Notes under the pieces: generated by a model | What the model was told of the DNA's origin: nothing | Database searches by the model: none | What the model saw: only the letters and a program-made list of their open reading frames with translations | Program-made: the position numbers and the translations under genes | In this document: piece after piece, positions 1 through 5,624 of the stretch | Layout: every line of letters starts with the position of its first letter | Numbering within the stretch: the stretch's first letter is position 1 | Source: an uncultured Ruminococcus sp. | GTDB taxonomy: Bacteria; Bacillota; Clostridia; Oscillospirales; Ruminococcaceae | Reading direction: 5' to 3' | NCBI GenBank assembly: GCA_946186215.1 | Contig: CAMHMM010000069.1 | Location: 1 to 8,638, forward strand | DNA length: 8,638 nt

Positions 1-1407
1 AAATCCGAGGTAGTACCCAATCAGGTATCCCTCAAAACAAGACTTGCAGGGGATATTTATCTTAACACGCCTATCATCACATCCGCAATGGACACTGTCA
101 CAGAAGCAAGAATGGCTATCGCCATTGCCCGTGAAGGCGGCTGCGGAATAATCCACAAGAATATGTCCATCGAAAAGCAGGCTGATGAGGTCGATAAGGT
201 AAAGCGTTCGGAGAACGGCGTTATTGTAAATCCTTTCTCCCTTACAGCTGACAAGACCGTTGCTGAGGCAGATCGTCTCATGGGCAAGTACAAGATCTCA
301 GGCGTGCCTATAGTCGATGAAAAGGGCAAGCTGGTGGGTATCCTCACAAACAGGGATCTTCGTTTCCTTGATTCCTATGATATCCCCATCAAGGATGTTA
401 TGACACACGAAAATCTTGTGACTGCACCTGTGGGCACAGACCTTGGAGCAGCTCAGAAGATACTCAAGACACATAAGATAGAAAAGCTCCCCATTGTTGA
501 TGCCAACGGCACATTAAAGGGACTTATCACCATAAAGGATATCGAAAAGGCTGTCCGTTATCCCAATTCCGCAAGAGACAAGGGCGGAAGGCTCCTCTGC
601 GGTGCGGCTCTGGGCATTACTCCCGATGTACTTGACCGTGCAAAGGCTCTCCTTGATGCACAGGCTGATGTACTCGTTCTTGATTCCGCACACGGCCATT
701 CCATGAACATCTTTACCTGCATCGACAAGATCAAGAGCGCATATCCCGAGGCAGTGCTCATCGCAGGAAATATCGCAACTGCTCAGGCTGCTGAGGATCT
801 TATCAAGGCCGGCGCTGACTGCATCAAGGTCGGCATAGGCCCCGGCTCTATCTGCACAACAAGAATCGTTGCCGGTATCGGCGTTCCTCAGATTACCGCT
901 GTTTATGATGCGGCGTGTGTTGCTGCTAAATATGATATCCCCGTTATCGCAGACGGTGGTATCAAGTATTCAGGCGATATCGTCAAGGCTCTTGCAGCGG
1001 GTGCAAACTGCGTAATGCTTGGCTCTGTTCTTGCAGGCTGCGACGAGGCTCCCGGCGAGACCGAGATCTATCAGGGCAGAAGCTTCAAGGTATACAGAGG
1101 CATGGGCTCTCTTGCTGCTATGGCTAAGGGCTCATCCGACAGATACTTCCAGGAGGGCGCAAAGAAGCTTGTTCCCGAGGGCGTTGAAGGAAGAGTGCCC
1201 TACAAGGGACTGGTATCAGACACGGTATTCCAGCTTGTGGGCGGCATCCGTGCAGGTATGGGCTACTGCGGCTGTGCAGATATCCCCTCGCTTCATGAAA
1301 AGGCACAGTTTGTGCGCATAACAGGTGCAGGCCTGAAGGAATCTCATCCGCATGATATCTACATCACCAAGGAAGCTCCCAACTATTCCGTTCATGATTC
1401 ATTCTGA
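1..1407 (+). CDS. guaB: IMP dehydrogenase, 5'-truncated by window edge
   Basis: Converts IMP to XMP with NAD+, the committed step of guanine nucleotide synthesis, in the cytoplasm. The frame is open from base 1, upstream of the first ATG at 88, and the residues read there (SEVVP...NTPIITSAMD) are normal internal IMPDH sequence, so the true start lies left of the window; about 468 codons are present, against roughly 485-500 for a full enzyme. Visible parts are the N-terminal barrel segment, two CBS domains (about nt 215-560) that usually bind adenine or guanine nucleotides, and the catalytic loop GPGSICTT with the nucleophilic Cys at 853-855. The GMGS phosphate-binding segment and the Arg-Tyr pair of the mobile flap (DRYFQ, 1141-1146) follow, and the C-terminus has the family ending ITKEAPNYS. 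Two stops (TGA TAA) end it. No catalytic residue looks missing. Identification is near certain. Confidence 0.98.
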   Translation, partial: KSEVVPNQVSLKTRLAGDIYLNTPIITSAMDTVTEARMAIAIAREGGCGIIHKNMSIEKQADEVDKVKRSENGVIVNPFSLTADKTVAEADRLMGKYKISGVPIVDEKGKLVGILTNRDLRFLDSYDIPIKDVMTHENLVTAPVGTDLGAAQKILKTHKIEKLPIVDANGTLKGLITIKDIEKAVRYPNSARDKGGRLLCGAALGITPDVLDRAKALLDAQADVLVLDSAHGHSMNIFTCIDKIKSAYPEAVLIAGNIATAQAAEDLIKAGADCIKVGIGPGSICTTRIVAGIGVPQITAVYDAACVAAKYDIPVIADGGIKYSGDIVKALAAGANCVMLGSVLAGCDEAPGETEIYQGRSFKVYRGMGSLAAMAKGSSDRYFQEGAKKLVPEGVEGRVPYKGLVSDTVFQLVGGIRAGMGYCGCADIPSLHEKAQFVRITGAGLKESHPHDIYITKEAPNYSVHDSF

Positions 1408-1451
1408 TAAAGTGCATCAAAACCCGATTTACATAGCAAAGGAGAATTGTT

Positions 1452-1691
1452 ATGGATGTAAAGGCAATTATTGATCAGGTACTCGAAAAGGCAAAGAATG
1501 ATCCTTCGTTTGCAGTGGATTTTGCAAAGGATCCCGTGAAGAAGATCGAATCCATTACAGGCATGGATCTTCCCGATGATCAGATCAATCCCGTTATTGA
1601 CGGCATCAAGGCTAAGATTGGTGCATCTGTTACTCCCGATACGATAGCAGATGCTGTGAAGAATCTTGGCGGTCTGTTCGGCAAGCAGTGA
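1452..1691 (+). CDS. Small leader-like acidic/helical protein, 79 aa, function unknown
   Basis: Not recognised as a named family. The start is well supported by AAAGGAG at 1438-1444, 7 nt before ATG, and it lies 44 nt after guaB, so it is probably read through from guaB. The protein has no cysteine and no signal peptide or membrane segment. The N-terminal half looks amphipathic: an IIDQVLEKA helix, then NDPSF, a KDPVKKIE helix, then GMDLPDD. The helix-DP-helix-G.(D/E)LP(D/E) layout resembles leader regions of Nif11 and nitrile-hydratase-like RiPP precursors. However, the C-terminal third (IGASVTPDTIADAVKNLGGLFGKQ split over residues 56-79) is not a Cys/Ser/Thr-rich core, and no modification enzyme is nearby. 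It could equally be a stand-alone helical domain. The call as a real gene rests on the RBS, codon use like its neighbours, and the terminator placed shortly after its stop. The functional resemblance is only inference. Confidence 0.8.
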   Translation: MDVKAIIDQVLEKAKNDPSFAVDFAKDPVKKIESITGMDLPDDQINPVIDGIKAKIGASVTPDTIADAVKNLGGLFGKQ

Positions 1692-1717
1692 GCGATGCTG
1701 ACCTGAAAAGTGCATAT

Positions 1718-1753
1718 GAGGAGCCGTTTATCCGAACGGTTCCTCTTTTTTTT
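1718..1753 (+). terminator. Intrinsic terminator of the guaB - small protein unit
   Basis: Left arm GAGGAGCCGTT (1718-1728) pairs with AACGGTTCCTC (1735-1745) over 11 bp with a single G-T wobble. The loop is 6 nt (TATCCG) and eight Ts follow directly (1746-1753). It lies 26 nt after the stop of the 79-aa gene and separates that unit from the promoter of the next. This is the only strong intrinsic terminator seen in the window. Confidence 0.95.
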
Positions 1754-1772
1754 ATCAAATTTACAAAATTGC

Positions 1773-1801
1773 TTGCAATTTCTTTATAAATGTGGTAAAA
1801 T
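1773..1801 (+). promoter_or_regulatory. Sigma-A-type promoter with extended -10, upstream of FIST gene
   Basis: A -35 hexamer TTGCAA (1773-1778) and a -10 hexamer TAAAAT (1796-1801) are separated by exactly 17 nt. A TG dinucleotide at 1793-1794 gives an extended -10 (TGGTAAAAT). It begins 20 nt after the upstream terminator in an AT-rich stretch. The predicted start of transcription is near 1808, leaving an untranslated leader of about 145 nt before the FIST gene. Confidence 0.75.
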
Positions 1802-1807
1802 AGGATA

Positions 1808-1953
1808 TATTTAGTGTTGTGGTGTTTATTCACCGAAAAAATGAGCGGGAAAGCGCTTCTTTTCCGTAAACGGCAGTAATTCGCAGAGCAGATCCGTGCT
1901 TCCTTGGTCACGGCCTTGGATCATGACTTATCATAGAGCAATGGAGTGATTTT
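1808..1953 (+). promoter_or_regulatory. Long, possibly structured 5' leader of the FIST-MCP-MoxR cassette
   Basis: About 145 nt lie between the predicted transcription start and the FIST ATG with no convincing gene. Three local hairpins can be drawn. GGTG/CACC pairs 1821-1824 with 1831-1834. CGGGAAA near 1846-1852 pairs with TTTTCCG near 1860-1866. A larger one has CCGTG (1894-1898) paired with CACGG (1909-1913), extended by GAT/ATC (1891-1893 with 1920-1922) with a bulge on the 3' side. I compared it by eye with c-di-GMP-I, cobalamin and T-box layouts and found no diagnostic core, so no riboswitch class is assigned. It ends in GGAG (1943-1946), the SD of the FIST gene. A regulatory role is inference from length and pairing only. 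Confidence 0.35.
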
Positions 1954-3003
1954 ATGAATCAGATCATAGGTACAAGCAGTAGCGGCAATTTTAAAGAGGC
2001 CTCCAAGAATATTACCGGAGTACCGTCTCTTATCATGCTCCTCTCGAGCACGGACAAATTTCCTGAGTATTGCGCACAGCTGAAGCAGACCTTTCCGGAT
2101 GTTCCGAGCATCGGCTGCAAGCTGTATTTCTACGATACTTCATTCAATGATAAGCTGGCTCTTGTTGCGTTTTACGGCGTTTCCGCCGTGACAGGTGTTC
2201 TCAGGAGCGTTTCAAAAACACCTATAAGAGATATCGTTTCCTTTGAGGAGAATATCAGAAAGATATCTCCCGGTCATGAGGATACGGTATATATTGATTT
2301 CTGCACGGGAAATGACGCGTGTGTGCTCAGTACCATCAGTCCGCTTCTTATGAGCAAGGGTATTCAGCTTACAGGCGGTACCGCATGGGATAATGTTGTT
2401 ATGGTAAACGGCGAACTCTATGAAGATGCTGATGTCTATGCACTTATCAAGAACACCGGCAAAGTCAAGGTCTACAAGGAAAACCTCTACAAGCCCAGAA
2501 CCGGTGCGCGATATATCGCCAGCAAGACTGATTCCGAAAGGTATTTCATCGGTGAGCTCAACGGCCGCCCTGCAAAGCAGGTCTACACAGAGATCACCCA
2601 TGTCCGTGACAGTGAGGTCGCAGAGCAGACAAAGAAAAACCCCTTCGGAAAGATCATCGGCAATGACATCTATCTTGTCGGCCTTGAAAATATTTCAGGA
2701 AACGGTCTTAAATGCTTCAGGCAGGTAAATGACTCAGATGTTCTCTATCTTATGGATATACTCGACTTCAACAAGACCGTAAACAGGACGATCGACACGA
2801 TAAAGAGCGATTTCAAGCGTATTTCAGGCTCGTTCTCCGTAAACTGCCTTTACAGATACAATATTTTCAGCGATTCGGGCTATTTTGATGAGTATTTAAG
2901 GCTGATGTCCCAGATAAACAACTTCTGCGGCATCGTTGGATACGGTGAGCATTATAACAATCACTTTGTAAATCAGTCCATGTCCTGCGTGGTATTTGAA
3001 TAA
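1954..3003 (+). CDS. FIST N- and C-domain sensory protein
   Basis: FIST domains are intracellular ligand-sensing modules, thought to bind small molecules such as amino acids, usually fused to chemoreceptor, kinase or cyclic-nucleotide output domains. This 349-aa protein is close to the size of a bare FIST_N plus FIST_C pair and carries no output domain. Supporting features are the FIST_N end (GGTAWDN at 141-147, then NGELYEDADVYALI at 152-165) and the FIST_C end. The latter has CLYRY at 298-302, an acidic/aromatic SDSGYFDEY stretch at 306-314, GIVGYGEH at 326-333 and a final hydrophobic strand SCVVFE. There is no signal peptide or membrane helix, so it is cytoplasmic. The start is set by GGAG 7 nt upstream. 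The next gene, 11 nt away, encodes a soluble MCP hairpin, which looks like the missing output half of a split FIST-chemoreceptor. The ligand cannot be told from sequence. Confidence 0.85.
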   Translation: MNQIIGTSSSGNFKEASKNITGVPSLIMLLSSTDKFPEYCAQLKQTFPDVPSIGCKLYFYDTSFNDKLALVAFYGVSAVTGVLRSVSKTPIRDIVSFEENIRKISPGHEDTVYIDFCTGNDACVLSTISPLLMSKGIQLTGGTAWDNVVMVNGELYEDADVYALIKNTGKVKVYKENLYKPRTGARYIASKTDSERYFIGELNGRPAKQVYTEITHVRDSEVAEQTKKNPFGKIIGNDIYLVGLENISGNGLKCFRQVNDSDVLYLMDILDFNKTVNRTIDTIKSDFKRISGSFSVNCLYRYNIFSDSGYFDEYLRLMSQINNFCGIVGYGEHYNNHFVNQSMSCVVFE

Positions 3004-3014
3004 GGAGGCATATC

Positions 3015-3947
3015 ATGGCATTTTTCAAAAAGAATACCGAGCATGAAAAAGATACGGTCACGGATCAGAGACCGGTCGTATATGCTGCTGAAAACATAAT
3101 CAAATACCAGGCAGAGCTTGCAAAAAATGAGGTATCATCCCTTGAAGAGATGAGCAATATCTCGTCCTCCTTCAGCTCTGTCCTTGAAATGGATGATGTT
3201 CTCCGCGCAAAGATGGATTCGTTCAGAGGCCTTTTTGAGGAAATGAGAAACGCTTCCGAGGCTTTCGGCGGCGTAAGGGACAATATCACAGAATCGGTTG
3301 ATGCTGCAAGAGAAAAAATGGAAAAGCTCACCGAGAATACTCACACTGTCGATACGCAGTTTGAAGAAATGCGCCGCGTGGTCGAGGAGTTCAACGGCTC
3401 TGTGGAGAGGATCTCCGCCTGCATCGACAAGATCGCGGATATCGCAAGCCAGACGAATATTCTTGCCATAAACGCATCTATTGAGGCTGCAAGGGCAGGG
3501 GATTACGGCAGCGGATTTGCGGTCGTTGCAGGCGAGGTAAAGACTCTTGCCGATGAGATAAAGATCCTTGTAAATGATGTTGAGACAAATATAAACGATA
3601 TCAGTGCGGGAACACAGCGCATCAACGAGAGCATCCAGTCCACATCGAGGACGATGATACAGAATGCACAGTATTCTCAGGTCACAAAGGAAAACTTTGA
3701 TAAGATAGACCTTGCTGCACAGGGCTGTGAGGAAGTGCGCCGGAAGATAAGCACATCTGCCGACACTGCAGGCAAGGAACTGTCACAGGTAAATGATGCG
3801 TTTACCAAGATCGAACAGACCTATAAAAATGTTGACAGACATATTGCGAAGGCAAATGAGCTGGGCACAACAAAATCACAGGTCTTTGAAAATATAAAGA
3901 ATCTCGCATCACAGATAGGACCGTATCTGGAAATGATGAATAAGTAA
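3015..3947 (+). CDS. Soluble methyl-accepting chemotaxis protein signalling hairpin
   Basis: A 310-aa cytoplasmic chemoreceptor signalling domain with no transmembrane segment, HAMP, PAS or other sensor domain. The conserved tip (SQTNILAINASIEAARAG at 145-162, then GFAVVAGEVKTLADEI at 167-182) sits almost exactly mid-protein. The whole product is therefore essentially one antiparallel coiled-coil hairpin with arms of about 150 residues. Such tips bind CheA and CheW; neither is encoded here, so partners must be elsewhere. The usual GRGF of the tip reads GSGF here. There is no C-terminal CheR-docking pentapeptide. A perfect SD, AAGGAGG (3002-3008), overlaps the FIST stop and lies 6 nt before ATG. 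The stop overlaps the next gene as TAATG. With the FIST gene directly upstream it probably acts as the signalling half of a two-protein receptor; that pairing is inference, the domain call is not. Confidence 0.93.
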   Translation: MAFFKKNTEHEKDTVTDQRPVVYAAENIIKYQAELAKNEVSSLEEMSNISSSFSSVLEMDDVLRAKMDSFRGLFEEMRNASEAFGGVRDNITESVDAAREKMEKLTENTHTVDTQFEEMRRVVEEFNGSVERISACIDKIADIASQTNILAINASIEAARAGDYGSGFAVVAGEVKTLADEIKILVNDVETNINDISAGTQRINESIQSTSRTMIQNAQYSQVTKENFDKIDLAAQGCEEVRRKISTSADTAGKELSQVNDAFTKIEQTYKNVDRHIAKANELGTTKSQVFENIKNLASQIGPYLEMMNK

Positions 3948-4897
3948 TGGAAAATGAAGTAATCGGGCTTCTGAAAAAAGCCACTGACGAAATAAAGCGC
4001 TCTGTCATCGGCAAGGATGATATCGTGATAAAAATGCTGATGACGATCTGTGCAGGAGGTCATATACTGCTCGAAGATATACCGGGTGTCGGAAAGACGA
4101 CCATGGCGGTCGCCTTTTCCAAGGCGCTTGGGCTTGAATACCACAGGATGCAGTTCACATCCGATGTTATGCCCGCTGATGTGACTGGCTTTAATATCCC
4201 CGACAGGGAAACGGGAACTTTTTCCTTCAAACCCGGCGCAGTGTTCTGCAATCTTTTTCTGGCGGATGAGATAAACCGTACATCAGCCCGCACACAATCA
4301 GCACTTCTTGAATGTATGGAGGAGAGCACAGTCACTGTTGATGGTGTGACGCGACCGCTGCCCGAACCGTTTATAGTGCTTGCTACACAAAACCCCTCCG
4401 GTTCTGCAGGAACACAGATGCTCCCCGAATCCCAGCTTGACCGCTTTATGATACGCCTTTCAATCGGATATCCCAAGGTATCCGAAGAGGCATCCATATT
4501 AAAGGCTAAGGCGCAGAAGAGAGATCCTGCGATAGTAAGGCAGGTCATGAGTGCCGACAGGATAATCAAGGTAAGAGCGGCAGCAGAGCAGATACACACA
4601 AGCGACGAGATATATGATTATATTGCGCGTATATCTGCAGCAACAAGAGAGGATAAACGGCTTGAAATGGGCGTGAGTCCACGAGGCTCCATCGCCTGTG
4701 CAAAAATGGCAAGATGTACCGCGCTTTTCAAAGGGCGCAGCTTTGTTATTCCTGATGATGTTCGCTTTGTTTATACTGATGTATGTGCTCACAGAGTCAT
4801 ACCCGCCAAGGGTAAGGGAAAGCTCCCTGACAATGAGCAGATAAAGGCGATCGTCAACGATATCGTGCTTCAGGTGCGGGCACCAAAGATACAATAA
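3947..4897 (+). CDS. MoxR-family AAA+ ATPase
   Basis: MoxR ATPases form hexameric rings that remodel or activate protein complexes in the cytoplasm, typically with VWA and DUF58 partners. The 316-aa length is normal for the family. Seen in order: Walker A DIPGVGKTT (44-52), the MoxR segment QFTSDVMPADVTG (69-81), Walker B FLADEINR (104-111), sensor 1 ATQNP (146-150), the PESQLDRFM element (160-168) and sensor 2 GVSPRGS (242-248), then the helical lid. All ATPase residues look intact. Its ATG overlaps the MCP stop (TAATG) and there is no strong SD of its own, so translational coupling to the MCP is likely. What is odd is the context: no DUF58, VWA or transglutaminase gene follows. A small membrane protein begins 15 nt downstream instead. 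The family call is very secure; the target is unknown. Confidence 0.96.
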   Translation: MENEVIGLLKKATDEIKRSVIGKDDIVIKMLMTICAGGHILLEDIPGVGKTTMAVAFSKALGLEYHRMQFTSDVMPADVTGFNIPDRETGTFSFKPGAVFCNLFLADEINRTSARTQSALLECMEESTVTVDGVTRPLPEPFIVLATQNPSGSAGTQMLPESQLDRFMIRLSIGYPKVSEEASILKAKAQKRDPAIVRQVMSADRIIKVRAAAEQIHTSDEIYDYIARISAATREDKRLEMGVSPRGSIACAKMARCTALFKGRSFVIPDDVRFVYTDVCAHRVIPAKGKGKLPDNEQIKAIVNDIVLQVRAPKIQ

Positions 4898-4912
4898 AGA
4901 TAGCATATCGGT

Positions 4913-5053
4913 ATGTTTGTACTGCTGACAATAATTTCGATGTATCTGCCGATATTTGTGGTGTGCTTTCTTGTTTACACCTGTGTTGGTATACGGCATT
5001 TTAAGGATGATGAATTCATTCGCAGAAGAAAAAAGAGCATTTTTTTATCATAG
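4913..5053 (+). CDS. N-terminal part of a small polytopic membrane protein, ends in early stop
   Basis: ATG at 4913 is the first start after an in-frame stop at 4901-4903 and lies 15 nt after the MoxR gene. It gives 46 residues: a hydrophobic helix (about residues 2-26, including IISMYLPIFVVCFLVY), then a charged, arginine/lysine-rich loop (IRHFKDDEFIRRRKKS), and TAG at 5051. The -1 frame is open from 5014 and continues immediately with another hydrophobic helix. Read together across T TTT TTA (5041-5047), the two frames make one 133-residue protein with about four membrane segments. The piece is therefore probably half of a larger protein, reached either by programmed -1 frameshifting or broken by a one-base change in a run of seven Ts. 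No SD is obvious. No family is recognised. Confidence 0.5.
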   Translation: MFVLLTIISMYLPIFVVCFLVYTCVGIRHFKDDEFIRRRKKSIFLS

Positions 5054-5078
5054 CGGCGATATTTATCATATATATCGT
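5041..5078 (+). other. Candidate -1 ribosomal frameshift site (T TTT TTA plus downstream hairpin)
   Basis: The heptamer T TTT TTA (5041-5047) is in the correct phase relative to the frame starting at 4913: ATT TTT TTA. A -1 slip after TTA continues at ATC (5047) into the open frame that ends at 5313. Nine bases later CGATAT (5057-5062) can pair with ATATCG (5072-5077), with a G-T extension at 5056/5078 and a 9-nt loop. The spacing is suitable for a stimulator, but the stem is AT-rich and weak. No clear stimulatory internal SD is seen upstream. A homopolymer sequencing error or real mutation in the seven-T run (5040-5046) would look the same. Confidence 0.4.
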
Positions 5079-5313
5079 GTTCTGCTATATAGGCCGCAAT
5101 GCATTCGGACTTGCTCCTGCGGCTCTGTATATACCGCTTTATCCGCTGACTGCTGTTTTTGCGAAATGCAGATACAAGCAGGGGATGAAGGATAAACTGA
5201 CTGTGATCTCGCTTATCGTTCTGATAGCGGCTGCTTTGGCAGAAACTGCATTTCTGTGTGCTTTTTTCTTTTCAGATCATCCAAATAATTTCTTGAACGG
5301 TATAAAAATATGA
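5077..5313 (+). CDS. C-terminal part of the small polytopic membrane protein (-1 frame)
   Basis: The frame is open from 5014 to the TGA at 5311-5313. GTG at 5077 is the first conventional start codon, but it has no SD and would begin in the middle of a membrane helix. Entry from the 4913 frame near 5047 is more likely. Residues after the junction form a helix (IIAAIFIIYIVFCYIG), a second hydrophobic stretch (GLAPAALYIPLYPLTAVFA), a basic loop (KCRYKQGMKDK) and a last helix (LTVISLIVLIAAALAETAFL with CAFFF following). The C-terminal tail is short and polar. The stop overlaps the next gene's start as ATGA, which argues that ribosomes do arrive here in this frame. No family is recognised; codon use and hydrophobic pattern support a real coding frame. 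Confidence 0.55.
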   Translation: MFCYIGRNAFGLAPAALYIPLYPLTAVFAKCRYKQGMKDKLTVISLIVLIAAALAETAFLCAFFFSDHPNNFLNGIKI

Positions 5314-5600
5314 ATTACGGTTCGCTTAAGCTTGCAGCCCTTTTGACTGCCGCTGTTGCCATGACAGTTCCTTCACTGCTGTTAAGTGCGGGAGCAAAGG
5401 AGCAGAGCAGAAAAAACGGCTTTATAAAAACGAAAAAGGGCATATATTATTATAAAGACGGCAAAATGCTTCGTTCGGCGTGGCTCGTCGTAAAGGGCGA
5501 GCGGCAATATTATGCGCGGCACGACGGTCGTCTCGCCGTGGGCAAAATAGTAATAAACGGCAAGGCCTATGAATTTGATGAAAATGGAAAGCTTAAATAA
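5310..5600 (+). CDS. Small secreted protein with cell-wall-binding-type repeats
   Basis: A 96-residue product with a signal-peptide-like N-terminus: one Lys at 7, a hydrophobic core at about 8-25, and a plausible AGA-K cleavage site after residue 29. The mature part of about 67 residues contains roughly three short repeats of the choline/glucan-binding (CW-binding) style. They are GIYYYKDGKM (44-53), RQYYARHDGRL around residues 65-75 and KAYEFDENGKL near the C-terminus, spaced about 20 residues apart. The family's usual second Trp per repeat is mostly absent, so ligand binding is uncertain. There is no sortase motif, membrane anchor or catalytic domain. Its ATG overlaps the previous stop (ATGA), with only a weak SD, pointing to translational coupling with the membrane protein. 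It may sit at the cell surface as a small accessory factor; that role is inference. Confidence 0.75.
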   Translation: MNYGSLKLAALLTAAVAMTVPSLLLSAGAKEQSRKNGFIKTKKGIYYYKDGKMLRSAWLVVKGERQYYARHDGRLAVGKIVINGKAYEFDENGKLK

Positions 5601-5624
5601 TACATATACGAAAGAAGAGGTAGT

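Noticed and set aside
1409..1715. AAAGTGCAT occurs at 1409-1417 and again at 1707-1715, flanking the 79-aa gene like a target-site duplication.
   Set aside because: A 9-bp match within 300 bp is not rare by chance, there are no terminal inverted repeats, and the enclosed piece is a single gene with its own SD.
1923..1949. Short upstream reading frame (ATG at 1923, eight codons, TGA at 1947) just before the FIST start.
   Set aside because: It has no SD of its own and its end simply overlaps the FIST SD; nothing suggests a regulatory peptide such as a run of special codons.
1808..1953. Possible c-di-GMP-I riboswitch, prompted by CGCAGAGC near 1882 and the signalling genes downstream.
   Set aside because: The GAAA tetraloop-closed P2 stem, the tetraloop receptor and the rest of the conserved core are not present.
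4060..4599. Long minus-strand open frame (179 codons) opposite the MoxR gene.
   Set aside because: It is antisense to an intact, motif-complete AAA+ ATPase and has no recognisable product or SD.
4956..5195. Open frame of 79 codons overlapping the split membrane protein.
   Set aside because: It is cysteine-rich with no coherent hydrophobic pattern, no SD, and overlaps frames that make better membrane protein sequence; judged a shadow.
5574..5603. TTTGAT/TTGATG followed 17 nt later by TAATAC as an ilvD promoter.
   Set aside because: The -10 matches the consensus at only three of six positions and would leave a very short leader.
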